Assembly (NCBI GenBank): GCA_027919835.1
Contig: JANVFP010000033.1
Location: 248,001-312,000, forward strand
Length of the DNA stretch: 64,000 nucleotides
From: Lentinula raphanica
Taxonomy: Eukaryota > Basidiomycota > Agaricomycetes > Agaricales > Omphalotaceae
Reading direction: 5' to 3'
In this document: positions 25,381 to 37,604 of the stretch, piece after piece
Layout: each line of letters begins with the position of its first letter
How positions within the stretch are numbered: the first letter of the stretch is position 1
Notes under the pieces: model-generated
What the model was told of the DNA's origin: nothing
Database searches by the model: none
Seen by the model: only the letters and a program-made list of their open reading frames with translations
Position numbers and translations under genes: made by a program

Positions 25381-26304
25381 CAATTGAAAGAAGCTCCTCA
25401 CTACTGGTAACTACTAATTCCGCTTCCAATGGATATTTCGATATATTTTCGTACAGCAATAGGCTATAATGGCTATACTTGTAGGCTTGTGACATACATC
25501 GCTATACTTAGTCCTGATCCTGCGGATGGTAAAGATGGTAACACCAATCCTGCGTCGTATATGTCTACTGCTATCATTTACATGACCCATGAATATTTTA
25601 TATCTTATGGCATCAGTTTCAGTAGTCGGGGAACGAGTTGAAACGAAGACTCAGTTGCTTGCAGCTGCTCAGACCTCGGGAGTCAGCATTCGAACTCTAT
25701 AGCTATGGAGTGCGTACGCTCCTCAAGTTCGGAATCTTTCGCAGTGTGACAGGAGACCCACGTTGCGATTACAGTACCATGGCCAGGAAGCAAACTGAAA
25801 CGGACAAATTCTCGGAAACTGGGTTCGAACGGATGCCATTGCGGCAGGGAAAATGCAGTGAAAAGGTTGTCATTTTGTTCGTCGTGCACAACAGACGTCG
25901 GCGCGACGGTTAATCAACACGAGATGGATCATGGATACATGGGCCATGGCTAATTATGGTCCTTTGAGAAAAAATGATAGGACGATCTTCAGAATGAGCA
26001 CCAGGTAGAGCTTGTTGGAAGACTCTTTCTGCCCTAGTAGACGATGTTGTTGAATGTTCACTCCGCTGTACGTCGAGGAGCAGGAGAAGATGTGTGACAT
26101 GGGTGACATATCGCGTTTAGGAAACAACCGTGACATCCGATCAAATTTGTAAAAGCCAAGGTGAGCCAAGGTGATGTCATCAACCACCTTCGCATCTCAC
26201 AAGTGCACAAGCCGGATCCGGGAGCACCCTTGGGAATGAACTTTGGCCACGCCTTTTAATAGCTGTTTGGTCGCAAGTTTCTTTCTCTCTTCCACGACAA
26301 CGCC
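25381..26304. other. Intergenic, nothing recognised
   Basis: About 920 bases between two plus-strand genes. The short open frame at 25638-25913 has no family feature. It holds the promoter of the aspartic protease, with no clear TATA box. Confidence 0.4.
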
Positions 26305-28759
26305 ATGACACGAATTTTCTCCTCCCTCAGTGCTTTTTCGTTTATCCAACTTCTTCTCCTTTCTACAATACCTGGAATTGCTGCTGACCCTCTCCACATT
26401 CCGGTTCATCGCAAGAGAAGTTCGGCATCTCGCGATCTCAGCTATTACGCTGCTGCTGCGGATCGTATTCGAGCCAAGTATGGGTTCCCTACTACTAGTG
26501 GTAGTACCAAGAAGAGGAGTACTTCAAGCAATAGTGCACGACTGGGTAGACGTGCGAGTAGCGCTGGTATCGGCATCATAGATCAGGTAGGTCATTTCAT
26601 TGTTTCCTGAAGGATTCTAGTATCGACATACGACACACCTGCTAGGACGACGATGCCAGCTACTTTGCTACATTATCCATCGGGACGCCGTGAGTCTCCT
26701 GTTTCATTGGCTACTCCTCAAGACCATTGTGTTCCTTGTCAATCATACACGACAGTTCAGCAGTTACACCGCCCCACAATGCGCAGTCCTCTTTGTCATG
26801 CTCTAATTATATTCCCATACGCTCCCTGCTCAAAATAGTTTCTGAGGAGGAACTATTGAGCATCTCCAGCGAATTTTTCGCGTTCGGACATAGGGAGCTG
26901 CATAGGGAGCTGGTTCCTATTCACTTTTCATCTCCGTTGTCCATGTCTAATGTTATCGGGATATTTTCTAACCCCTGGCTTGTAGTGGACAAACTATGAG
27001 TGTCGTACTCGACACTGGATCGTCCGATCTCTGGGTCACTGGTAGTAGTTGCCGGAATTGCGATAAATCGACACCGTTGTTTGATTCATCAAACTCATCG
27101 TCATTCAAGTCTTCTTCGTCCAGCTCGTCAAGTGGGTCTTTATCATTACTCCTGATGAGTATGCCATTGAGAAGACATTTCTATAGACAGCGGTCAAACG
27201 ACCATTCAATACGGTTCGGGTGCTGTAGCAGGTACTCTGGCGCAAGACACAGTGACACTCGGTGGATTTACGGTGTCAGATCAGACTTTCCGTATGTATC
27301 TCTATCTCTATTTGCAACAAAATGTGTTTGAACACTTCTTCTGATGTTCCCTTGGTGCAGTTCTTGCAGATGAACTGACCAACGGGCTCCTTGATGGTCC
27401 TGTGTCCGGAATCATGGGTTTGGCATTTGAGTCAATCGCAAGCACTGATAGTACGCCATTCTGGCAAGCTTTGGTGAATGCAGGCGATCTCAGTAGCCCT
27501 GAGATGTCATTCTGGTTGGCTAGAGAGGGCAGTACAGGTGCGTAATAAATCTCTTTATCTCAACTTGTGCTAATACGTCAATTAGCCTCAACGACGTCAG
27601 TGGATGGAGACACTGAAGTATCTGGTGGCGTGTTCACGCTGGGAGGAAGCAATACCAGTCTGTTCTCGGGTGATATAGAGTTTCTAGACACACAGGGAAC
27701 GCCTAGCTTTTGGTTACTGACGATGAATGGTAAGATTCTTCCAACAGGTTTTCATTGTGGTATGCTCACCTCAATTGATCTTATCAATCAGCTTTAACCG
27801 TACAATCACAATCTATATCACTGGGTTCTTCTTCGCAACTCTCTGCTATTGATACTGGGACGACTCTCATCGGTGGCCCCAGTGATGCGGTCCAAAATTT
27901 CTACGCCAGCATTGCAGGGTCAGAGGAAGTACCGCAAGAGCAAGGCTTCTGGAGCTTCCGTGAGTTTCATGACCATCTTATGGCTTTTCGGACCTCATTA
28001 TCTGTACCCTCCGACAGCATGTAGCACCAGTCTGAACACGACAATCTCATTTGGTGGTACTGCCTGGCCGATATCTTCTTCGGACATGAACCTCGGACCA
28101 GTTTCCAAAGGTTCAAGTGACTGCCTTGGAGGCATATTTGATCTCAGTCTGGGTAGCAACATCCCCGAAAATTCCGGTAATCCAAGTTGGGTCGTTGGAG
28201 ATGTGTTCTTGGTCAGCAGTATCCTGCTTTTACCCTTCCTCTCTGATAATCAATGATCTGTCTCCATAGAAAAACGTTTACACTGTCTTCCGCGGTACTG
28301 CCTCTTCAAGTAGCGATACACCCGCTGTTGGCTTCGCACAACTATCAACCCAAGCAGGGGGCTCAGGTACAGTCTCTTCCACGTCCTCAGGTTCAGTTGG
28401 CTCAAGTTCCACCCCTACCACTCACCCCGCAACTTCTTCCACTGTTGGTTCTGGATCTTCCTCGACCGTGTCTGCCACTTCTGGTGCGCATTCCTCTGCA
28501 TCGATCTCCGCAAACTCAATTTCGAACTCTCCTTCGCCCTCAACTTCGACTGTTACAGGAACTGCACCTGGGAATTCGGATTCGGGATCGGGGTCGAGTT
28601 CGAGTTCGAGTAAGTTCCTATGATGTTTTAAGGTTCGTATGATTGTTCCTTATGATTATTTCAGGCAGCGGTAGTTCGAGGATGGAATTACCAAGCTTGC
28701 TTTCATTCGTTCTGGGCGGCATCGTAGTATCAAGCTTTGTGCAGAATCTCTTACTGTAG
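26305..28759 (+). CDS. Secreted, probably GPI-anchored aspartic protease (pepsin family A1)
   Basis: Signal peptide (F-I-Q-L-L-L-L-S-T-I-P-G-I-A-A), then a basic propeptide ending near K-K-R and R-R, then the mature enzyme. Both catalytic motifs are present: V-L-D-T-G-S-S-D-L-W at about 27007 and A-I-D-T-G-T-T-L-I near 27850. Introns include 26587-26644, an unusually long one at 26690-26985 joining I-G-T-P to G-Q-T-M, one joining S-S-N-S-G-Q-T-T-I-Q-Y-G-S-G, and several later ones. The flap and V-G-D-V-F-L near the end are typical of A1 proteases. The C-terminus is about 100 residues rich in Ser/Thr/Gly, followed by a hydrophobic tail (L-L-S-F-V-L-G-G-I-V-V). This suggests a GPI anchor, as in yapsins, so the enzyme probably works at the cell surface or in the wall. 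Confidence 0.9.
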
Positions 28760-29059
28760 TATGGGAGGGTATTTGATTGGAAGTAAAGCGTTCAGGGAAC
28801 GAAATATCATCACCAGCAGTCTAATATAGAAGTCGAAGGATATTCTTGGACACACGATTTACACGCAGCTTGTCAGTATTTATGCATGGATAATCATTGA
28901 CTTGTTTTTAGACTAGCTTGTGTCGAATAAGTCACTTCGCAACATAGCCCAAGCTCTTAAATTCGAACGTTCACGCAGTAGGTTAACCGTTACACGAAAG
29001 ATGTTGCAATCATTCTATTGCCAAAAGTTGACGATTACACTACGATCGGTACACATCTC
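28760..29059. other. Convergent 3' spacer
   Basis: Three hundred bases between the 3' ends of the convergent protease and isochorismatase genes. Expected to hold both 3' UTRs and polyadenylation signals; nothing specific was identified. Confidence 0.4.
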
Positions 29060-30056
29060 AATTGAAATCCAGCTCTCCTGGAACCAGTGTACCATTTTGA
29101 ATAGCGGCAGCATGAGCATCCGTCATATATCCCCTCAAAGTCCAGTAACTGTAAGCAGCAGCAAATAAGCCGAACTTCACTTGACCACATTCAAATGAAG
29201 AAAACTTACGCAAAGTCCCATCCTATAGCCTGCACGTTATAAGTGTTATTCGCCCAAGTCCTGAGCAAATCTGACACGACAACGTATGGAGAGATGACAT
29301 GGACACCTGCAGCGCGCATACGCGCTTTCGCATCGTCCGCCACTGTTTTAGACGCAGCGCCGGAAGCTTGAGCATTCACCCAAACGCTGTAGCCTTCCTG
29401 TCGGAGGGAGAGAGCCAAAAAGGTTGCACAGACCTGTCATATGTATGAAAGGTAGGTAAGAGGAGGGTCCGTGATACGATCTCGGAAGTTGAGAAGTTAC
29501 GAGTTACGAACATCGGTTGTGATACCAGCAAGGATAAGCTGTTGTTTTCCCGTTGCTTGAACGGCTGCACGGAAGTCTGCGTTGTCCCAAGCGTCGATCT
29601 CTCCTTGGCGTTTGATGTATGGAGCATTTGGGTGCATTGCAACGATTTCGGGAACAAGAGGTCCGTTGGGTCCTGTAAACAAGAAAAGAGGCATTTCATA
29701 CTTCGTTTTGTGAAATACACAAGGGAACAAGCTTACCGGTTTCGGAGGTAGAAGAAAGAACCGTTGGAAGATTGAACACATTACCGATAGCAGCATGCGC
29801 GAGGAGGTTGTTCCGGAATTCGTCTGGCTCGTAGTCACGAACGAGAGGGACGAGGCCAACTTGGTGATCGATGATGAGGAGGGCAGTGTTGTTGGCATCA
29901 AGGCGTTCAAAGTAGTATGGTTGACTCGAGATGCCTATTCGGAGCGTTAGTAGCGTTATTGACGAATTAGCAGTCCAAGAGATAACTAAACGAACCTTGA
30001 GCATAAGCAAAGCCGAGGAAGAGCACAACTAAAGGTAGGAAGTTCAATGAGGGCAT
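29060..30056 (-). CDS. Secreted isochorismatase-fold cysteine hydrolase
   Basis: Isochorismatase-like (cysteine hydrolase) family protein; substrates in this family include isochorismate, nicotinamide and N-carbamoyl amides, and the actual substrate is unknown. A signal peptide (F-L-P-L-V-V-L-F-L-G-F-A-Y-A) precedes the first intron, so export is expected, which is unusual for the fold but common in fungi. The catalytic triad is visible: Asp in L-L-I-I-D-H-Q, Lys in Y-I-K-R-Q-G-E-I-D-A-W, and Cys in T-D-V-C-A-T-F, the last restored by splicing out about 29434-29507. The final intron joins W-D-F-A to Y-W-T-L-R-G-Y-M and the protein ends at L-D-F-N. About 245 residues. Confidence 0.85.
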
Positions 30057-30106
30057 GATTGATACTCGGAGGGCCTCTGATGAAAGATTCAGAGTCAAAA
30101 CTGACT

Positions 30107-30114
30107 CTTTATAG
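30107..30114 (-). promoter_or_regulatory. Probable TATA box of the isochorismatase-like gene
   Basis: Minus strand CTATAAAG, about 50-58 bases upstream of the ATG at 30056, a normal place for a fungal TATA box. Confidence 0.4.
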
Positions 30115-33100
30115 TCGTTGACCGTGAAGAGAATTAGAAATAGCCTCTCTCATAAAGAGTTGGCCCGCGGCCGAGAGTTTAGAATAGCGTGATCCTTCCT
30201 CTATGGGCGGAGGTGCTAATCATCATTGAGCGATGTGGCGATAGTGAGTAGTTAATTTGTCCTAGGTCTTCATCTTGCAGGAAGATCGACCTTCAAGCGA
30301 GGATGATTCAACGTGCTGAGGATTATTCCATACATTCACAAAGGGAATCATTGACCATTTGATTCGCAGAACATCACTGCAGGAGCGCCGCACAACTCCT
30401 CTGAGTTGAGTTGTTCGAAGGCCGAGGATACTTCAGAGACGCCAACATGCTGACTTGTTCTGACGAACAGTGCGGAATCCGTTTCTATTTCGGATACTCA
30501 CATTCTTTTCTGTCCTAGCGCCAAAGCGTATGACGAGCTTGTCAGAATATGGCGTTAGACAAGAACCAGAGTTGGATTGGACAGGAACGAATAGAAGGAT
30601 ACGGGAAGTATGGTAGAATGGGACGGTTAAGCCTGCACAGCTGCAAGGCCCGCAATGATGGTGGCAGCTGCGGTGGTGTTGGGCGTCAAAATCCGGGAAT
30701 CCTGATCGGGAAGCGCGCGTCTATCAGGCGTCTAATTGGATCAAACTCTTGGGCTACGTCATCGATGTTCTTCAACAATTCCACCAACGTCGCACAACGA
30801 CTTGGTCCGATGTCCAGCTTAGGAATGCGCTGCTCGCTTGGCGTGGTCGACACCATTATACGCTCGTTGTTTCCATGCAATAACCTTGATGAACTCCCGC
30901 TAGATTCTCGACCACTCGGTTTACCAGTACGCAGCAATTATCGGCCATCGCCCTTATATCATCGGTCCTCATCCGCGCCATTGTAAGCATCCAGGCTGAC
31001 GCTTTGGGTTGTGGTATACTGTGAAGAATTGAGAACGCTCTGTACAAGCTGATGCTCCACGTGCGTTTGCTTGGGCGATCATCTATCTCTTGCACTGTCA
31101 CCACGTTTGCTACAGGCTCTTCATCTTCGCTTCGACGCAAAACCACAGAGCAATCAGAATCTGCTAAATCACCAAGCGTCTCGAAATTGTACTGTTCTGC
31201 AGTACGGTCGGGGCGTATCCACGGCCGAGCGGTCCTCAACTTCGAGCATGAGTCCAGAGTCTAGTGGGCGATGGTCTTTCATAGTCGAGCAAGATTACCA
31301 GCGACCCTAAGCGATTCATGGTTATCACCTTCGCGCTGGTTCTCCTCGACTCTGGTGGCACGCAGGTTGACCAAGGTTCGAGCAATTATAGACCATCGCC
31401 CTTACATCATCGGCCCTCATCCGCGCCATTGTGAGCATCCAGGCTGACGCTTTTGGTTGTGGTATACTGCATGGCAGAACGCTCTGTACAAGTTGATGCT
31501 CCACGTGCGACCAGTTCTATCTCGTGCACTATCACCACGTTTGCTGCAGGCTCTTCATCCTCGATGCAAAACCACAGAGCAATTGTAATCTGCGAAATCA
31601 CCAAGCATCTCGAGACTGTACTGTATTGGAGTACGGGCAGGGCGTATCCACGGCCGAACGGTCCTCGACTTCGAGCATCAGTCCCGAGTCTGTCGGGCGA
31701 TGGTCTTCCATAGTCGCCGGACAAGAAATATTAGCAATTCTAAGCGATTCATGGTCATCATCTTCGCGCTGGCTCGACTCGACTCTGGTCGCACGCACTG
31801 GTTTCGCCAAGGTTCGTCTGCTTCGACTGCAGATACAAGGTCAAGGAGAAAACCAGGCATCCCAGATTGAGATACAAAACAAACATAACAGGGCACATCA
31901 CCAGCTGTGGACCAGTAGCGAAGTCGAGGAGTCGGAACCCCGGTGTGTTTATGCACGTTGTCAGTCGTCACCAACGACTCGAAGGCTGAGTTCGCGCCTT
32001 GGTTAGTTTCCTAGGGTTCAAGTTGCAAGTAAATTTGTACCAAGTGATTACCTGTCTCGTTCATTCCAAACTCCTGGCACTGAGCTGATGATTCCTACGA
32101 TAGCTTCTAATGTCAGTTACTGGCTTTCATCATCATTTCATCGTCGTTCGTCATGAGAGGTTTAATGGAAAGTTAGAACGTATATGGCAGCAAGAGCCTT
32201 GCGCGATCGAGCTGAATCACCTTTGCAGCTTTGACAACACAGAAACTCACCAGGCCACTCCTTCTGCCCAAATTACACACGTCTACTACTTTCCTTGCCC
32301 GGTGGACTGCCAGACTTAGCATCGAGTAGACATGCAAAGGTTCCACCTTACCGCTGTTCAGCGATGGGTAGCAAAGCCTCCAAGTTATGCTGAACTTGAA
32401 GATCCGGTAGAAGGATCTTGTGTAAGGATGCTACCGGCTTTTCTTATATCCAATCTGCTCAGAACCCATGTCTCTTTTGGAAGGTCACTCAAGGATCTAA
32501 TAGCAATCCTTATTCATCATTCGGCTTGTGCGCGGTATGATTGTATTCTCACTCTCCCTTTCAGCCACCAGAAATCTCCGAAAGGCGCAGAACATATTCT
32601 TCCATGACTATTCGGGTGTTCCACACCATTTCACCATCTGACTCGTACTATTCTGTGACACTAGCTTTGACCATCCAGGACCATCCACAAAATTCCATGA
32701 TGAGTCATCCCAAAGGGATCTACTTTGCACCATGCTCACAACGACGGCAATGCGATGGACTAAGTCTTTGGAGCGTGTCTGAACCAGGTTTGACTAGACT
32801 ATCACCAGACTTCGGAGCATCTTGCACTGCATCGGCCTAAGGTTAGTGCAGAACGTTGGCGGCAGCGGAGAGCACCTGACTAGGCTTAGACTAGACTTTC
32901 GGAGCCAGTGATGACTAGGACTCACCTCCAAATTTCAGGGGCTTAAAAATGGTGTCGAGAAAAAGTCCCCTCCGAACTATACGGTGGAATGAATAGAGGA
33001 ATCTATAGGCCTTCCATATTCTGGCAATCGATGAAACAGGCAGGCATACTAGGAATTTCCTGGCAGGGGTAAGCAAACTATAGAACATCGCAGGTCCCTT

Positions 33101-35393
33101 TGCTTTGTTTAGTGACCGGAGTGACAACGTTCACTTTTCTACTCCCCGATTAATGAAGAGTCAAGACAGTCGAAACATAAACTACCTCACTTCACAGGAG
33201 AGACTGACTCTCTTCAACCAGCGATGTCCGCGTTGAGATCGGATGCTCAGCAATCAATGATTCCTTTGTTCTCCCGGTCAACATATATTCGACACCTTTC
33301 AGGTTATCAACGTTGATAACAGCAACCACCGAAAAATACGTACGGGTTCTTCGAAAAAATTCAAGCAACTCACAAGACAGGACTCGGATTCTATTGAGGT
33401 ATGACGAATAAATTCGCAAGTATGAGAAGGAGGATCCTTGATAGTTCCTAGTGTGTTATGATGGTGGCCTTCTCCCCGAAGTCATCGTCTTGGATGTTCG
33501 GGTGTGTAGTAGCTCGTTCGTACTCAGGAGCGGCGAAACACTGTGGACGTCTTAACCCTTTGAGCCAGTACAGGTTTTTTTTCATGTACAGAGTATCACT
33601 CCTGATTCAGCCACCGTTACTGATATCTTGCACGATGCATGTGGGCAGCACTGGTACTGGCAGTGCAATGGGTGATCATCGTGGTTCACCGTCCTCAACG
33701 CTAGGTCCTAGGAAATCCGAGCTCAGACGGGGCTAAGACACGGTTTAGACATGAAACTCAGAGTCCGCTTAAGGGTTCTGAGTCTTGTTAATCACTTCGC
33801 GTATGCGATGAGGATTGACTACGATGCCATGCCGCTGAGGCATTGTACTGAGCGCTGTTGGAGTAGCGGAGGGTACCACCTCCGATGCTGTGTGACTGGG
33901 TTTTGAATTTTGGCCAAGGAGATAGTACTCACTGAGTGTAGCGGTTTGGGAACGGTATATTCAAGGATAATCGTATATCTTACTCTCCATTTTGTGTTCC
34001 ACTTACACGGATAGAAGAAACCCACATGCTTGAATGAATAAGGCTATGGTTCTGAATCACGAACAAGCCAAGGAATATTGACATAAGGCAAGTCCCCTTG
34101 ACGAAGAAACTGAATACTCATACATTGAGGACGACTGGAGGACCCACCTAGAGGTTTGTCACGATCCGTAGACCACCTGTAGTCTATAGAACCTTGGTCT
34201 TTGGACGAATATTTCGGAGCAGTGCCGTTTTGAGCATTGTGCCGAAAAGTAAGGTTCGCTGTAACCTGAGCACATATACATAAATGATAGATTTCATCAG
34301 ATGCCAGTCCTAATAGAGTAAGCGGACTGATTGATGTTTTCCTGGAGGTGGGCAAAGAACGCCGTGTGCGCCTCCCAGCATAACCGCCAGACCGTGCGCC
34401 CGAATTGCGAGGGTATCTCTTGAAGAATATCGGATTCTCGTCGAATTTTTGCACCGATTTCGACGATGGCTCGCGTATCGGACACTCGAGTTCAGGGTGC
34501 TGAGACTCATGGAGTCTTGAATGGCTTGTGGACGGGACAAGACTACAGAGTTGGAAATCTTTTTGTTTGAGTGTTTGAGAGCATTTGATTGGAATCGATT
34601 CATTTTCCAGAGAGCATATGGTTCTGGAATCTGTAGAGTTCCGGAACCGCAGAGATGATCAGATAATATCGGAAGTGAACATGGCCAGCATTGTTAACAA
34701 CCTCCAGAACACGACACCTATAGCAGAGTTCGATCATGCATCGAGGAGAGGGGGGATTGAGCGTACATTAATTCCAGACTTGGGTGAATGTTGCTCCTCA
34801 GACTTGGAGGAAATTTCGAAACAAATGCCTCGGGCCGGATGGATGTCAATAAAGGGAAAACGGCTTAAGATGACCGTTAGTATAAAGACGAGTGTTCTTG
34901 TTCATAAACGACCCAAATGAAGGATTCGACGTCGTGGAGCATGTTTGTTTAACGTTGGGATAACTCATTATGGGCTGCGAACATACGGAAGAGAAGCACA
35001 GCGCCGGGGAGATAAAACTCGGTCACGCATTTGTCACGGTAAGATGTAAAGCGGACGGCAAGTTGCGGCAAGATCTAGAATTACGATCTAAAACTCCCTG
35101 AATGGAATTTGACCCCGTGCTCTTCTGCATCGGCTGTGCTGGCCCAAAACACGGATTCTCCTTTAATACGGGACAAGGTGCAGGGTCCTATGGGCTATTT
35201 CTTGTTCTCAAGGCTTCCGTCTTCTTAGACGCTTTTTTCATGCTCTGCGTCGCAAAATTCTCTCTCTCCCTCTAGTTTCCGGTCTTCGTCGCCTTCTTCC
35301 CCTTTCTTGCGTTCTCTCGGCTTTCTACCCAGCGGCCACGGCGTCTGTTCCCCTTTTACAGCTTTATCCGCAGTCCGCAGAACTATTGTAATT
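30115..35393. other. Gene-poor 5.3-kb region
   Basis: No convincing gene. Open frames of 60-160 codons exist on both strands, but none carries a recognisable domain, a plausible exon chain or a credible start. The tandem duplication at 30933-31815 is the main structure. A minus-strand frame ending at 34044 (...P-W-L-V-R-D-S-E-P) looks slightly protein-like but could not be built into a gene. The region may hold decayed genes, non-coding transcripts or promoter DNA. Confidence 0.45.
30933..31815. repeat. Tandem duplication of about 448 bp (two diverged copies)
   Basis: Copy 1 starts at AGCAATTATCGG (30933) and copy 2 at AGCAATTATAGA (31381). They can be followed in parallel through GAGCATCCAGGCTGACGCTT, the CTCCACGTGCG block, GGGCGATGGTCTT and AAGCGATTCATGGT, to about 31815. 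By eye they are mostly identical, with scattered substitutions and small indels. No shared long open frame survives in both copies. Confidence 0.85.
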
Positions 35394-37604
35394 ATGGCCA
35401 ATAAGCCTACTTTCACCGACAAAGGTACCCTTCAAAGAGGAAAAGCTTGCTTACGATGCAGGTGAGTCATATCTCTCCTTCGGAGGATTCGTGCTGATCG
35501 CTGCCATCAGGAAAAGGAAGATGGTAATTACTCAGTTAGACCACATTCCGAAGCCTTACTTATTGACGCCACATTCAGAGATGCGATGGCAATCGACCCG
35601 CATGTCAACAGTGTACTCATGCCAAAAAACCCGAAGGTTGTGAGTACGATGATGGCAAAGGCAAGACGCGTACGCAAATTTTACGCGAGACCATACAACG
35701 ACTGGAACAACGAGTTCGTGAGCTTGAAGATCCAGAATACGTTTCCCCTGCCGTGATGCTACATGATCCCCATCTCCACCAATCCGAATCTTCCTCGTCC
35801 TCCTATGACTCTCCAAGTAGCACACCGATCTCCGTTTCACATTCCCCCTACCCTCCCGGTTTGTCTCCGTTTCTTCATATCCAAAGATGAAGTGGCGTTT
35901 CCTAAATCTCTTGTTTTCGTAGACTCTTCGAATTCACCTTCGGAGACCTGGACCCAGCTTCCTGTGATTAGTTCCCAGCAATATCCGCGCTCATCATTTT
36001 TCTGACGCTCTTACAGGTCATTTCGCCATCTCCTTCGCCGTTCTCTACAGACATCTTTTTCGAAGAACCTCAATCCTATCAGGCCCCTTTTGATCTTGGC
36101 CCGGTTTTGTGAGTTTGCGCCGATCTATTGGTTTTTACCCCTTGACTCATTCTGTTCAATGTCAGGTTGGACATCTTTTCCCCTCACCGCCACCAGTGTG
36201 GGCTCGGAATACATATGGGCTATCTCAGAGAAAGCCTGATCTTGCCGCCGAATGAACAAAGACATCCTGCACTTATGAATTCCATCTATCTGTGGGCTTG
36301 CTTTGTTTCGAGACCCAAGCCCCTGAGCCAACATGAGGAGAACTTCTTGTCGCAGGCTCTGGATGGTGTTCGTGACGGTCTTCGTCAGGGAGATAAGCTT
36401 TTGGACGTCATACAGGCATCATGCTTATTGTCGCTCTACTTCCTCGCGAACGGACGTCTGATCGAAGGCAGTGTTCACGCCAGTGCAGTGGCTGCTTTAG
36501 CAGTTCAATGTGGATTACAAACCGCTGTCACCGGGAAAGGATCTTTTAACCCATCCTCTTCTAGAGAGCGGCTCGATTTGGACTATATCAGACCCGGGTA
36601 CAAGGAGGGGGAACGCATACTGACCTTCTGGCAGGTGTATAACCTCGACCGATGTTGGTCTGTTGCTCTCCGGAAACCGCGTGTAGCGCTTGACTCGGAG
36701 GACCCATGGACTTCGATCGACTGCCCTTGGCCTCAAGACATCACTGAATACGAATCCGTGAGTTTTCTATATCCCGCCAAAGTTCCGCTAACAACTTAGA
36801 TGTTCAGGGAAACATCGCCATAGGCAACACTTTCTCGACAGTGAAGTCGTTCTTACAGGGCGACGTCTCCGGTGGTTTCTCGATTCAAGCTCAACGAGCC
36901 AAGGCGTCTGCAATATTTTCGCGTGCCGACGAACTAGCGGCAAGTTGGAGATATAGTGGGTCGCTATATTTTATTTCTGCAACGCATGACTAACACGTAT
37001 TTCCAGAACTCCCCGTAGATTCATATCCGGAAGAGTTTCAAGCGTTGGAGCTCACCATTGATCGATTCCTTCCGACGATAATACCCATACATCAATTAAA
37101 CGTTACGATGCCAGACGAGAAGCACACGCTTATCGTTGTGCATACGTTAATTCAAGTCTCTGTACTTCAGTTGTACCAAAGATTTGCTCAAAATGATCCC
37201 GTTATCTACGACAAATGCTCCGCTGCTGCTAGAGCGTGCGTTGCAATTACAAAATACATTACCGAACAAGACTACGACTACCTGGAACCCATAATCGGAG
37301 TGAGCTTTTCTTTCTCTAGTCGGTTTGTGTTCTGCTACTTACGTTCTGTTAGTCATGTTGGACAACCGTCGCCGAGTGGCTCATGCTCGAGATCGCCAAC
37401 ATCGAGTCTGCCTGGGCGCTCTCAATATCTTCCACGGACGTTCGTAACGACATCGCTACTGTCTTGTACGCCATGACCTCTCTCAACGCACGGTTCCCTG
37501 TACTAGGTGAGACGCAGTATGATTTTCCCCGGACTTATTTGGCTGACATTACTGGATAAGGCATCTCGATAGCCAAGATACAAAAGAGGTTAGCTGAATT
37601 ATAG
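35394..37604 (+). CDS. Zn2Cys6 (Gal4-type) transcription factor
   Basis: The zinc cluster is assembled from three exons: K-A-C-L-R-C-R / K-R-K-M / R-C-D-G-N-R-P-A-C-Q-Q-C, then C-E-Y. The spacing fits C-x2-C-x6-C-x5-C-x2-C-x8-C. The middle exon is only 13 nt (35511-35523), between introns 35462-35510 and 35524-35578. A short coiled coil follows (I-L-R-E-T-I-Q-R-L-E-Q-R-V-R-E-L-E), the usual dimerisation element, then a Ser/Pro-rich stretch. The central part (36167-37300) matches the fungal-specific middle homology region by its H-P-x-L...A-x-x-A-V-Q-C-G helices. The last intron (37507-37560) leads to L-G-I-S-I-A-K-I-Q-K-R and a stop at 37604. DNA target and regulated pathway are unknown. Confidence 0.85.

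Noticed and set aside
30549..30986. 145-codon frame before the tandem duplication
   Set aside because: Neither strand shows a domain. It overlaps an equally plausible minus-strand frame, so it is probably chance.
34044..34603. Minus-strand frames suggesting a small protein
   Set aside because: The end looks protein-like, but no start, exon chain or family could be established.
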